Source: JAUWQU01 sp964605095
Lineage (GTDB): Bacteria; Planctomycetota; Phycisphaerae; SM23-33
NCBI GenBank assembly: GCA_964605095.1
Contig: CAZSBS010000016.1
Location: 1-30,922 of the forward strand
Length of the DNA: 30,922 nucleotides
Direction: 5' to 3'
Made by a program: the position numbers and the translations under genes. The stretch's first letter is position 1, and each line of letters begins with the position of its first letter. This document shows positions 22,886 through 30,922 of the stretch, one piece after another. Under the pieces are notes generated by a model, which was not told the origin of the DNA, searched no databases, and was given only the letters and a program-made list of their open reading frames with translations.

Positions 22886-23881
22886 ATGCCAAGACATGCA
22901 TCAGCCGCCGTCGCGTATTGCCTCGCCGCACTCTCGGCTTGTCTTGCCGCCGGGGGATGTGCGCCGCCTGTGGTGAAGGTCCATCACAGTCTCCCGGCCG
23001 GGCTGCCGGTGCCGGCCCTTGCTCGCCTGCGAGTCGGCGAGATCACCGTTGCAGGTCCCGCAACCCAGCCGGCCGGCGGCGCTATTGTGCCTATCACACC
23101 GAGGCTGGCCGAGTTCATGAAGGTCCGGCTTGGCGAGGCTCTTGAGGCCAAGGGCTATATACACCCGCGCCCGGGCGATACGCGCCCCGCCGCGGGCAGC
23201 GGAGAGTGCATTATCGACGCCACGATTCACCCAGAGATCCGCGAGGCTCGCGGTAAACGCACCGTCGTGCTGCTGGACCCAGCCACGAAGGCGACCACGC
23301 CCGCCGAGATCCCCACGCTCGTGCGCAGGGCCGGGGTTCGTGTGGAGTTCGCCCTCAGCCGGGCCGGCGCCGGTCAGGGCCTGGGAATTGCCGAGGTCTC
23401 GCGGAGCTACGATTCCGCCTTCGACCCGGCCGTGAGGGGCAAACTGGGCCTCGAACGCCCCGATGACCCCAACCGCGTCCCGCCCGTCGAGCCGATCATC
23501 GACGGCCTGCTCGGCCAGTGCGCCGAGGCGTTCAAGTGCCTGATAACCCCCACGCCGCTGAATGCGGATTTGCAGCTTCGCCCGGCCGGGGGCGCCGCCG
23601 TCGACTGCCGGAAAGCATTCGCCGCCGCGGGCGAAGAAGACTGGCCCCAGGCCGTGGCCGAGTTCCAGAAAGCCCTCGCCGCCGACCCCAACAACGCGGC
23701 GCTGCATTTCAACCTCGCCGCCGCAGCCGAGGCCGCCGGCCTGCTCGCCCTGGCCTTCAGCCAATACGAGCAAGCGGTGGAACTGTCCGGCGAGAAAGAC
23801 GCCGAAGCCTACGACGGCGCTCGTCGCTGCCGACGAGTCCTGGAAGCCCGCAAGATGCCGGAAATGCCGGCGGCGAAATGA
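22886..23881 (+). CDS. Lipoprotein with C-terminal TPR repeats
   Basis: A 331-aa exported protein of unknown function. The signal peptide carries two possible lipoboxes: LSAC (Cys19) and AGGC (Cys25). The middle (about 35-225) has no recognised family. It contains a GPATQPAGG linker, a segment SGECIIDATIHPEIRE and LSRAGAGQGLGIAEVSRSYDSAF, which could be a beta-rich domain. About residues 235-315 form two TPR units (WPQAVAEFQKALAADPNNAALHFNLAAAAEAAG, then LAFSQYEQAVEL), typical of protein-protein contact. AAGGA (22874-22878) lies 7 nt before the ATG at 22886, which fixes this start over an upstream in-frame ATG at 22853. The last residues (KMPEMPAAK) are encoded by a 9-nt repeat also found after the lptC-like gene. 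Confidence 0.85.
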   Translation: MPRHASAAVAYCLAALSACLAAGGCAPPVVKVHHSLPAGLPVPALARLRVGEITVAGPATQPAGGAIVPITPRLAEFMKVRLGEALEAKGYIHPRPGDTRPAAGSGECIIDATIHPEIREARGKRTVVLLDPATKATTPAEIPTLVRRAGVRVEFALSRAGAGQGLGIAEVSRSYDSAFDPAVRGKLGLERPDDPNRVPPVEPIIDGLLGQCAEAFKCLITPTPLNADLQLRPAGGAAVDCRKAFAAAGEEDWPQAVAEFQKALAADPNNAALHFNLAAAAEAAGLLALAFSQYEQAVELSGEKDAEAYDGARRCRRVLEARKMPEMPAAK

Positions 23882-23893
23882 AGGTGGCAGTCA

Positions 23894-23914
23894 TAGCTCT
23901 TAGCTCTTAGTTGC
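23894..23914. repeat. TAGCTCT heptamers
   Basis: TAGCTCT, TAGCTCT and TAGTTGC are consecutive 7-mers starting 12 nt after the stop of the TPR lipoprotein gene. This is another 7-nt-period element at a gene 3' end. Confidence 0.5.
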
Positions 23915-23965
23915 TTTGTTGCGCGGTAACGTCCATTGCCAAAGGGGGATTGCAAAACCCCGCCA

Positions 23966-23995
23966 TTGCGTTCGGCGGCGAACGTGCTGTAGAAT
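23966..23995 (+). promoter_or_regulatory. Possible promoter of the DUF2339 gene
   Basis: TAGAAT (23990-23995), preceded by TG one base away as partial extended -10 context, has TTGCGT (23966-23971, 3 of 6) 18 bp upstream. It predicts a leader of about 65 nt before the ATG at 24067. It also argues that the open frame reaching back to 23911 is not translated from its first ATG. Confidence 0.35.
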
Positions 23996-24066
23996 CACGC
24001 GCAACGGATTCTTCGCGAGGGATGGTATCCATGGGGTTCCGGTGGGACTGTGGGAAAGGGCAAGGC

Positions 24067-27000
24067 ATGGGCGCGGACAGTCGGCCTTCATCGGGAGATG
24101 TCCTCAAGGCGTTAGAGGATATTCAACGTCGCCTGTCGCAGTTGGAGCAGACCATCCACCGGATAGAAGCTCAGGCTTCGTCGGCAAAGCCCGCCGAGCC
24201 GCCCGCGACGAAACAGGTGCATGCGCCGGCCCCGCCGCCACCGGCCGAGGTCCCGGTCCTGAAGCCCGCGGCCAAGCAGCCCCCGCCGCCGGCCAGGTCG
24301 GTCCCCGCGCCGCCCAAACCGACGCCTCCGCCATTCAAGCCGTCGCCTACGCCCGCTCAAGGCACTGGCAAACCAGCCCCGGCACCGACCCCGGCCGAAG
24401 CCAAACCGGCGGCGGCTTCGGTGGGCGAGGGCCAAGGCGACTGGTCCGCGGCGGTTCGCAAGCTGCACGATTGGGCCGAGGCCGCGCCAACCCCCGCGCC
24501 ACCCCAGCCTCCAGCCAAACCAGCGGCCAAGCCGGCCGAAGCCGCCGCCGGGCCGCCCATCATCCGCGAGCGGCCCGCGCCGAAGTCGGCACCCAAGCCC
24601 CAGGCCGGCAAGATAAGGCAGTCGATTGAGCAGCGGCTCGGCACGTGGGTGATGCTCTTCGTCGGCGTGGCCGTGCTGCTCCTGGCGGCGGTGTTCTTCT
24701 TCAAGTTCGCCATCGAAAAGGGATGGATCAGCAAGCCCCTGCGCCTGCTGGCTGGAGCGGCTGTCGGATTTGTGATGATCGGCATAGGCGAGTGGTCGCT
24801 GATCAAGCGGCAGCTCAAGCTTTTCGCGGCCGGGATTATGGGCGGCGGGGTGGTGCTGCTGTACTTCGTCGTCTTCGTCGCCAGCCCCAACGGCTGGTAC
24901 AGCCTCATCAGCGCGCCGTGGTCGTTCGGGCTGATGTGCGTCGTCACGGCGCTGGGTATGGTGCTTTCCGTGCAGACGCGGATGCTCTCTACTGCCCTCG
25001 TTGCGCTCATCGGCGCCCTGGCCACGCCGGTTCTCCTTTCAACCGGCGAGAACCGCCAGGTCCTGCTGATGTGCTACATGCTCGTGGTGGACGCGGGCTT
25101 CCTGTCGCTGGGGCTGGGCATGCGCTGGCCGGTGCTGGCGCCGCTGGCGCTGGCGGGCACGGCGGGCCTCTTCGGCGGATGGTACGCCCAGCACTTCGCC
25201 CCGGGCGCCTGGCCGCGGACGGTCGGCTTCGCGTGGGCGTTCCTGGGCGAGTTCGTCGCCTACCTCGCCGCGGGCATTCGCACGAGACGACTGGGCCTGG
25301 ACGGCGCGAAGATCATGCTGCTGCTCGTCGTGGCCGTGTTTACCGTGCTGCTGCTGGTACTGCACCCAGCCATGAGCGGCCCGGCCTTCCTGGCGTGCGT
25401 GGGGGCGGTCGCGGCGCTGGGCCTGGCGGGCTGCGCAACGCAAAAGTGGGAGGGCACGTGCATTCTGGTGATGCTCTGCCCGCTGGCGGCAATGGGGTTC
25501 CACGCCAAGCTTGGCCGATGCGAGCCTATGGGCATGATGATCCTGCTGGCTGGCGTTACCGCGGCGATGCTGGCCGTGGCGGCCTGGAGGAGGTGGCAGT
25601 CGCTGGCGATCATGGCGGCAGGGCAGGCGGTTTGCATCGTCGGCCTGTGGACGCAGCACAACTACCAGCCCGCCAACTGGGCCGTGCTCGACGCCTTTAC
25701 CTGGGTGCTCCTGGGCGAGTTCTTCATCTACGTCTGCGCCGCGATGCGCTGGGACCGGATCGACGAGCAGGCGGCACAGGGCATCCTCATCGTCGCCGGC
25801 TCGGCCGCGGTGGTGCTGTGGTCGTGCCTGATTGATTCGGTCTCCACGACTGCCCTGTACGTCAACGTCCTGCCGCTCATGCTCATCACGCTGGCGATAT
25901 GCACGTGGAAGCACTTCCCGGTGCTCCGCGCCACGGCCCTGGGACAGGCGGTGCTGATAACCGGCGTGTGGGCGGCATTTCAATACAGCCCTGCGGACTG
26001 GACGGCGCTGGACGTCTTCACCTGGCTGCTGCTGGGTGAGTTCATCGTCTACGCCTGCGCCGCGATGCGCTGGGACCGGATCGACGAGCAGGCGGCACAG
26101 GGCATTCTCATCGTCGCCGGCCTGGCCGCGGTGGTGCTGTGGGTGTACCTGATTAGCTCCGTCTCCATGACGGCCTTGTACGTCAACGTTCTGCCGCTCA
26201 TGCTCATCACGCTGGCGATCTGCACGTGGAAGAGCTTCGCGGTGCTCCGCGTCGTGGCCGTCGGGCAGGCGGTGCTGATAACGGGCGTGTGGGTGGCACA
26301 CCGATACAGCCCCGCGGACTGGACGGTGATGAACGTATTCACCTGGCTGCTGCTGGGCGAATTTCTAGTCTACATCTGCGCGGCCCTGCGCTTGCGGCGG
26401 ATCGACGATATCTCGGCCCAGGGCATTCTCATCGTCGCCGGCTCGGCCGCGGTGGTGCTGTGGTCGTGCCTGATTGATTCGGTCTCCACGACTGCCCTGT
26501 ACGTCAACGTTCTGCCGCTGATGCTCATCACGCTGGCGATCTGCACGTGGAAGAGCTTCCCGGTGCTCCGCGTCGTGGCCCTGGGTCAGGCACTGCTGAT
26601 AACGGGCGTCTGGGTGGCACACCGATACAGCCCGGCGGACTGGACGGCGCTGAATGTATTTGCCTGGCTGCTGCTGGGCGAGTTCATCGTCTACACATGC
26701 GCGGCGATGCGCATTCGGCGGATCGACGATATCTCGGCCCAGGGCATTCTCATCGTCGTCGGCTCGGCCGCGGTGGTGCTGTGGGTGTACCTGATCGAAT
26801 CGGCTTCGATGAACGCCATGCTCGCGACCGTGGGGGGGCTGGTTGTTGTGACGCTGGCGATCTGCACGTGGAAGGACTTCTCGGTGCTCCGGGTGGCGGT
26901 GCTTCTATGGTCGGCGGGGGCGGTATTCTTCCAGTTCGCATATCGCTGGTCATCCGGCGACATGGCCTTGGCGGACCGATGGGGCCTCTCGGCGTGGGCG

Positions 27001-28410
27001 TGGATATTCTTCGGCCTGCTTACCGCGCAGATGCTGGTGCGGGCATTCCTGAAGCCCCGCCCGATGAACCAGCCCGTCTACGCCTGGGCCTCCACGGCGG
27101 CGATGGCGGGCATGTTCGGCCTGACGTACGGGCTGCTGCGGGCGGTCGGGGAAGATTGGATGGGCGCCTACACCGCCGCACTTGGCGCCGCGGCTATCGT
27201 TACGGCCGTGCTCGTCCGCCGCCGGGCCGAGAGACGCACCTTGGCCTACGCGCTGCTCGGGCAGGGGCTTGTCCTGCTCGTCCTGGCCGTGCCGATCCAG
27301 TTTCACAAGGCCAACATCCCCCTGGCGTGGAGTATCCAGGGCGTCGTGGTAATGTTCCTGGCACGCCGGCTGCGAAGCCTGCCGCTGCTCATCATGGCGC
27401 CGATGGTGCTGGCGCTGGCGCTAATGCACTTCTTCGGCTATCAGCTCCCGATGGACCCGCTGATGGGCAAGACGGCGCTGGTCGCGTTTGGCGCGCCGGT
27501 GACCTGGGGCCTGCTCCTTGCGGCCGCCATCGCCGCCGGAATGCTCGCGGCGGGGGGGATCCTCCGCGCGGGCGAGCCTCTGCTAAGCGACCAGGCCGAG
27601 CGGGCGCTGGCGATTGCCCTGGTCCTGGCCGCCACGGTCTTCTGGGCAGGCCGGGCCGGGCTCGAACTGCCCGTCACCGGCGCGATGTGGGCCTGGCTGG
27701 TCCTTGCGGCCGGGCTGGCAGCGACGGCAATCGCGGCCCGCAGCGAGTGGCTCGGGATCATTGGCGCGGCGGCGTTGCTCATCTCGGCCGGCAAGTGGGC
27801 ATTTTTCGACACCATCGCCATGCGCGTCGCCTACGGTGCTGCCACCAACATCACGCCGCTGCTGAACTGGCAGTTCGCCGCCGGGATCGTGGTTCTTGCG
27901 GCCTTGCCCGTTCACGTGGCCCTGCTTGCTCGCCGCGTGCCGCACGCCTGGCAACTTGGGAGTGCGGAGCTGGCGCCGGAGGTGCTGGGCGTCGTCGCGG
28001 GCATGATCTGCTCGGTGGGGGTGCTCTACGCGGTGAGCTTCGAGATCGACCGCTACTTCGCCAGCCCCGCCGGCCGCGTCTGGCAGGACCCACACCAGGC
28101 CATGCACACCGCATACTCGGTGTGGTGGGCAATCTTCGCGACGGTGATGATGGCGATCGGCTTCATCCGCCGCCGCCGCGCGCCGAGGATACTGTCCATG
28201 ATCGTCTTCGCCGGCACCCTGGCCAAGGTCTTCCTGGTGGACATGAGAAACGTCGAGGCCGTCTACCGAATCCTGTCCTTCATGTGCCTCGGAACGCTGC
28301 TGATAGCCGCATCGTGGCTCTACCACCGATACTTCCGAAGACTGCTGGCTGTCGGGGCTTCCCCTGTAGGCGAGGCCACCACAACCGACCCGGCCCGACC
28401 ATCGGAATAA
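24067..28410 (+). CDS. Giant DUF2339 membrane protein with internal tandem repeats
   Basis: A 1447-aa polytopic membrane protein of unknown function. The N-terminus has a short coiled coil (about 8-35, LKALEDIQRRLSQLEQTIHRIEAQ) and a long Pro/Ala/Lys-rich cytoplasmic linker (about 38-180). The DUF2339 signature comes next: QRLGTWVMLFVGVAVLLLAAVFFFKFAIEKGWI, GIGEW, and GIMGGGVVLLYFVVFVA. Membrane segments then continue to near the C-terminus. Residues 559-986 consist of four 107-aa units with about four membrane segments each, encoded by 321-bp tandem repeats. Family members are usually nearer 900-1000 aa, so this expansion explains most of the excess. AAAGGG lies 6 nt before the ATG at 24067. 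Upstream in-frame ATGs at 23911, 24022 and 24031 are less well placed. It follows the TPR lipoprotein gene in the same direction. Confidence 0.88.
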   Translation: MGADSRPSSGDVLKALEDIQRRLSQLEQTIHRIEAQASSAKPAEPPATKQVHAPAPPPPAEVPVLKPAAKQPPPPARSVPAPPKPTPPPFKPSPTPAQGTGKPAPAPTPAEAKPAAASVGEGQGDWSAAVRKLHDWAEAAPTPAPPQPPAKPAAKPAEAAAGPPIIRERPAPKSAPKPQAGKIRQSIEQRLGTWVMLFVGVAVLLLAAVFFFKFAIEKGWISKPLRLLAGAAVGFVMIGIGEWSLIKRQLKLFAAGIMGGGVVLLYFVVFVASPNGWYSLISAPWSFGLMCVVTALGMVLSVQTRMLSTALVALIGALATPVLLSTGENRQVLLMCYMLVVDAGFLSLGLGMRWPVLAPLALAGTAGLFGGWYAQHFAPGAWPRTVGFAWAFLGEFVAYLAAGIRTRRLGLDGAKIMLLLVVAVFTVLLLVLHPAMSGPAFLACVGAVAALGLAGCATQKWEGTCILVMLCPLAAMGFHAKLGRCEPMGMMILLAGVTAAMLAVAAWRRWQSLAIMAAGQAVCIVGLWTQHNYQPANWAVLDAFTWVLLGEFFIYVCAAMRWDRIDEQAAQGILIVAGSAAVVLWSCLIDSVSTTALYVNVLPLMLITLAICTWKHFPVLRATALGQAVLITGVWAAFQYSPADWTALDVFTWLLLGEFIVYACAAMRWDRIDEQAAQGILIVAGLAAVVLWVYLISSVSMTALYVNVLPLMLITLAICTWKSFAVLRVVAVGQAVLITGVWVAHRYSPADWTVMNVFTWLLLGEFLVYICAALRLRRIDDISAQGILIVAGSAAVVLWSCLIDSVSTTALYVNVLPLMLITLAICTWKSFPVLRVVALGQALLITGVWVAHRYSPADWTALNVFAWLLLGEFIVYTCAAMRIRRIDDISAQGILIVVGSAAVVLWVYLIESASMNAMLATVGGLVVVTLAICTWKDFSVLRVAVLLWSAGAVFFQFAYRWSSGDMALADRWGLSAWAWIFFGLLTAQMLVRAFLKPRPMNQPVYAWASTAAMAGMFGLTYGLLRAVGEDWMGAYTAALGAAAIVTAVLVRRRAERRTLAYALLGQGLVLLVLAVPIQFHKANIPLAWSIQGVVVMFLARRLRSLPLLIMAPMVLALALMHFFGYQLPMDPLMGKTALVAFGAPVTWGLLLAAAIAAGMLAAGGILRAGEPLLSDQAERALAIALVLAATVFWAGRAGLELPVTGAMWAWLVLAAGLAATAIAARSEWLGIIGAAALLISAGKWAFFDTIAMRVAYGAATNITPLLNWQFAAGIVVLAALPVHVALLARRVPHAWQLGSAELAPEVLGVVAGMICSVGVLYAVSFEIDRYFASPAGRVWQDPHQAMHTAYSVWWAIFATVMMAIGFIRRRRAPRILSMIVFAGTLAKVFLVDMRNVEAVYRILSFMCLGTLLIAASWLYHRYFRRLLAVGASPVGEATTTDPARPSE
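25741..27024 (+). repeat. Four tandem 321-bp units inside the DUF2339 gene
   Basis: Equivalent points (the Ala codon before M/L-R in the CAAMRWDR-type motif) fall at 25741, 26062, 26383 and 26704, exactly 321 bp (107 codons) apart. Units 1 and 3 share an exact run of about 83 nt (25786 and 26428). Units 1 and 2 share about 50 nt around the RIDEQAAQGI codons. The second half of the last unit is diverged. A diverged half-unit precedes the array (about 25590-25740). Unit 1 resembles 3 and unit 2 resembles 4 in the first half, while 2 and 3 agree in the second half, so the units are mosaics. Confidence 0.92.
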
Positions 28411-28497
28411 TCAGCGTCCTTGTTCACTCCAAGGAGAATCAGGCATAGATTCCACAATACGCTTGCCCGGGTGGCGCAGGCCGAGTATCGGCTACCC

Positions 28498-28563
28498 TAT
28501 GCCGTAAGAGGCATAAAGGTATCTGCCCCGAATGGCCCGTATTTAACGGCTTACGAATACCTT
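28498..28563. promoter_or_regulatory. Interleaved inverted repeats upstream of the HEPN-like gene
   Basis: TATGCC (28498-28503) and GGCATA (28510-28515) form a 6-bp hairpin. In addition CGTAAG (28503-28508) can pair with CTTACG (28550-28555), and AAGGTAT (28516-28522) with ATACCTT (28557-28563). The order 1-2-1'-2' is that of a pseudoknot. The region ends 15 nt before the ATG at 28579. A further dyad TCCTTG/CAAGGA lies at 28417-28435. The role is unknown. Confidence 0.35.
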
Positions 28564-28578
28564 AGCCGCGCGTGGTAG

Positions 28579-29157
28579 ATGATGAGCGACAAACGAAAGC
28601 TTCACAAGTTCCAATGGATCCGTCACGGTGATTATTACAAAGTGGCGACGTCCAATTATGGCGTCATCGAGGCACTCAAGAGGCAGCACGACGCTCTACA
28701 GCTCACTCTCGAATCGAAAGAGATTTCGGATCAGGACGCGGATCGCCTTGCCGAGAAGAACAATGCTATAGCCGAACATGCCCTGATCGTCGTTATTTTC
28801 TCCGCTTTCACGCTGGAGGCCTTTATCAACGACTATGGAATTACCAGATTGTCGAAGAACTATTTCTCCAACTACTTGGATAGATTGGACCTTCTTTCAA
28901 AGTGGCTCATTGTTCCGCGATTATTGACTGGCAGAGAACTGGCCCCAGGTTCTCGCGCGATGCAGGAGGTCACTTGGATTGTTGCCATCCGCAACAAGCT
29001 CGCACACTACAAATCAAGAACGGTGACCGTCCTCGACGTCCAAGAGTCCGATTTTATTTGGGCTGAAGATGCGCAGAGAGCGGTTAAGGCCGTTCGCTAT
29101 GCCGTAGAGGCCCTCAAGGCAATAGACCCGGAAGCGGATACGGCCTGGATCGACTGA
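28579..29157 (+). CDS. HEPN-like domain protein, possible RNase toxin
   Basis: A 192-aa soluble, largely helical protein. The key feature is AIRNKLAHYK (residues 136-145): Arg138-Asn-x3-His143 is the R-x4-H motif (RNxxxH) of HEPN domains, many of which are metal-independent RNases in toxin-antitoxin, abortive-infection and CRISPR systems. The preceding helix, HALIVVIFSAFTLEAFINDYG (about 67-87), fits the N-terminal HEPN helices, with Glu80 possibly structural. Composition differs from all neighbours: many A/T-ending codons (AAA, GAT, TAT, ATT, TCG) and lower GC, suggesting transfer. No ribosome site is evident before the ATGATG start, so translation may begin at 28579 or 28582. No nucleotidyltransferase or other antitoxin gene adjoins it. 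The fold call rests on the motif and helix pattern only. Confidence 0.65.
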   Translation: MMSDKRKLHKFQWIRHGDYYKVATSNYGVIEALKRQHDALQLTLESKEISDQDADRLAEKNNAIAEHALIVVIFSAFTLEAFINDYGITRLSKNYFSNYLDRLDLLSKWLIVPRLLTGRELAPGSRAMQEVTWIVAIRNKLAHYKSRTVTVLDVQESDFIWAEDAQRAVKAVRYAVEALKAIDPEADTAWID

Positions 29158-29243
29158 ATTAACCCCGTATTGCCGAGACGCTCATTTTCCCGCCTTTCGC
29201 CGCCTTGAGCCCCAGCCACGCCCGGACATGATCCGCCACAGCC

Positions 29244-29274
29244 GGGACTGGCCGGGGTCCGGAACCTTTTCCGG
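29244..29274. repeat. REP-like element between the HEPN-like gene and the sulfatase gene
   Basis: GGGACTGGCCGGGG (29244-29257) matches 12 of 14 bases of 20088-20101. It runs into a perfect hairpin CCGGAA-CCTT-TTCCGG (29259-29274), extendable by flanking GGTCC/GGACC-type bases. Read leftward it lies beyond the sulfatase stop codon. No T-run follows. Confidence 0.45.
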
Positions 29275-29343
29275 TCCACCCCCGCAGGGCAAGCGGGTAA
29301 GGAAACACTGTGGGAGAAAAGATCGGGAAACCTTATTGATGTT

Positions 29344-30798
29344 TCAGCCCTTCGCCTTGTCCTTGCGTTTGGCCTTGTTCTTCGGCTTGGCTTCGCCGTA
29401 TTGCGCCTTGCTGGCGGGCTTGCGGAAGAAATCCAGGTCCACTTCCGCCTTGGCGGGATTCGCGACGGTCAGCGGGTCCTTGTCGTCCCACAGTTTCTGC
29501 TGGTCAGCCATCAGGGCGAGCATTTCCTTTACCCGCCCGGCCTGGGCTGGATCGCCGGCAAGGTCCTTGGTCTCGTTGGGGTCATCCGCAAGGTTGAACA
29601 GTTGCGTCTTGTCGACCTTGGGGTATCGCAGCAGCTTCCATGGGCCTTTTCTCACGGCCCGCTGGATGTCCTTGTACGCCAGGAAGATCGTATCCCGCAC
29701 TCTGCCCGACTGGCCGTGGATGATGCCCGCGAGGCTCTTGCCGTCGATGTCGGTCGGCACCGGTGCCCTGACGAGGTCCAGGACCGTGGGCATGATGTCG
29801 AAGTGGTAGGCGAAGGCGTCGGTTTGCTTCCCGGCCGGGATGCCAGGCCCGGCGAAGATCAGCGGCACGCCCATGGAGGGTTCGTAGAGGTTCTGTTTGC
29901 CCATTAGCCCGTGGCTGCCGATGGCGATGCCCTGATCGGATGAGAATACGACGATGGTGTTATCGAAGTCGCCGGCGTCCTTGAGGGCCTGGAAGATCCG
30001 CCCGATCTGCGCGTCCAGGTGGGTTATCATCGCGTAGTAGTTTCGCAGGTGCCCGCGGATCTCATCTTCGCCGCGAGGCCAGTGGGCGAGTTTCTCGTCG
30101 CGGATTGTCATCTCGCCGTTGTTGAAGGGGTGGAAGGGCTTGAAGTTCGCCGGCAGGGGGATCCTGGCCGGGTCGTACATGTCCATGTACTCTTTGGGGG
30201 CGACGCGCGGGTCGTGCGGGGCTGGGCCACCGAGGTAGATGAAGAAAGGCCGGTCCTTCTTGCGGGTCTTGAGGAACTCGATCGTTCCGTCGGCCAGCGG
30301 CTTGCCCGGCTGCGGGCATTGGTTGACGTGCCCACTGTGCTCGAAGAGGCTCTGCACCTGCTGGTCCGAGTTGCCCCTCTTGCCGAGGAAGAACGTCTCG
30401 TACCCGGCCTGCTTCATGGAGGCCGGGAAGTTGGAGAACCCGGCCGGCAGGTTTCGCACGTGGAACCAGCATCGCCCGCGGAGCGTCTGCATCCGGCTGG
30501 GCAGGCACACTGCCCCGCTGAAGCCGCCCATGCAGTAGGCGTTGCGGAAGACCATTCCGCGCTTGACCAGCGAATCGAGGTTGGGCGTCTTGATGTTGGG
30601 GTTGCCCAGCGCGGAGACGGTGTCCTCGCGCTGGTCGTCGGTGTAGATGAACAGGACGTTGGGCCTCTTTGTGGTCTTAGCGTCCGCCTCGTCCTCGGCC
30701 GCTATCGCGCGGCGGACAAGCGGCCCTGCCGCAATAGATGCCACCGCAAGTCCGACGGCCTTGAGGAATCCTCTGCGAGTCGCAATGGTCGCGTTCAC
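29344..30798 (-). CDS. Tat-exported sulfatase
   Basis: A 484-aa periplasmic sulfate ester hydrolase of the alkaline-phosphatase superfamily (formylglycine type I). It has a twin-arginine signal TRRGFLKAVG (residues 7-16), cleaved after about AIAA (34). Metal site NVLFIYTDDQ (Asp54, Asp55). Catalytic motif VCLPSRMQTLRGR with Cys98-x-P-S-R, the Cys being converted to formylglycine by a maturase not seen here. APHDPR (near 200) and SSDQGIAIGSHGLMGKQ (near 295) complete the active site. The usual GKWHLG is GKRGNS here, so one His is absent at that position. The C-terminus is a Lys-rich tail. The start is a GTG at 30798 with AGGAG 7-8 nt upstream (30806-30810). The substrate, likely a sulfated polysaccharide or choline/alkyl sulfate, is not determined. 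Nothing recognisable lies in 30799-30922. Confidence 0.94.
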   Translation of the reverse strand: MNATIATRRGFLKAVGLAVASIAAGPLVRRAIAAEDEADAKTTKRPNVLFIYTDDQREDTVSALGNPNIKTPNLDSLVKRGMVFRNAYCMGGFSGAVCLPSRMQTLRGRCWFHVRNLPAGFSNFPASMKQAGYETFFLGKRGNSDQQVQSLFEHSGHVNQCPQPGKPLADGTIEFLKTRKKDRPFFIYLGGPAPHDPRVAPKEYMDMYDPARIPLPANFKPFHPFNNGEMTIRDEKLAHWPRGEDEIRGHLRNYYAMITHLDAQIGRIFQALKDAGDFDNTIVVFSSDQGIAIGSHGLMGKQNLYEPSMGVPLIFAGPGIPAGKQTDAFAYHFDIMPTVLDLVRAPVPTDIDGKSLAGIIHGQSGRVRDTIFLAYKDIQRAVRKGPWKLLRYPKVDKTQLFNLADDPNETKDLAGDPAQAGRVKEMLALMADQQKLWDDKDPLTVANPAKAEVDLDFFRKPASKAQYGEAKPKNKAKRKDKAKG

Positions 30799-30922
30799 TA
30801 TGTCGCTCCTGTGGTGGAAATTCGTGCCTTGAACGTAATGCCTCAGTTACGGGGCGTTCGTAGCGTAGCCGTAAGGACGCCTCCCTCAGAAGCTGAGCTT
30901 CACGCGGCGGCGAGAGCTGGCG

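Noticed and set aside
28467..28510. Sequence beginning GCCCGGGTGGCGCAGG that resembles the 5' end of a tRNA
   Set aside because: No D-arm, anticodon or GGTTCGA T-loop follows, so no cloverleaf can be drawn.

Overview
The window looks like part of a chromosome of a Gram-negative, high-GC planctomycete, most likely a Phycisphaerae-type lineage. No marker was searched, so this is inference. The grounds are: exported proteins with Thr-Gln-Pro-Ala linkers; LPS genes (kdsD, kdsC, a giant LptC-like protein) together with a TonB receptor; a Tat-exported sulfatase; a PPi-type phosphofructokinase and an archaeal-type phosphoglycerate mutase; an L34 of divergent sequence; and intergenic spacers full of short-period repeats. 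No rRNA, tRNA, CRISPR array, insertion sequence or phage gene was seen.

Layout. 0.1-2.6 kb: TonB-dependent receptor (-) with its own promoter. 2.9-3.4 kb: a 57-aa ORF (+) and a 44-aa rpmH (-) with a readable promoter and terminator. 3.6-6.8 kb: MFS transporter (+), CYTH protein (+), and an M50 protease (-) that shares a CTAG stop overlap with the CYTH gene. 6.9-11.8 kb: promoter, then overlapping kdsD-kdsC-lptC-like, a KDO/LPS export operon. 12.0-15.0 kb: M24 peptidase-accB-accC (acetyl-CoA carboxylase biotin half). 15.2-17.8 kb: convergent PPi-phosphofructokinase and apgM, with a 30-bp-arm inverted repeat between them. 17.9-20.0 kb: polytopic GT-C-like membrane protein (-). 20.2-22.6 kb: two-gene lipoprotein operon (-), one member carrying a lipin/APP1-like HAD phosphatase domain. 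22.9-28.4 kb: TPR lipoprotein (+) and a 1447-aa DUF2339 membrane protein (+) with four in-frame 321-bp tandem units. 28.6-29.2 kb: a compositionally foreign HEPN-like gene. 29.3-30.8 kb: sulfatase (-).

Together the genes describe envelope work (LPS precursor and export, outer-membrane uptake, lipoproteins, membrane proteins) mixed with core metabolism. The most unusual aspects are: the tandem-repeat DUF2339 gene; the LptC-like protein about five times the usual length; the orphan HEPN gene with a structured leader; and at least six classes of 7- or 9-nt-period repeats at gene 3' ends, some of which have become coding sequence.
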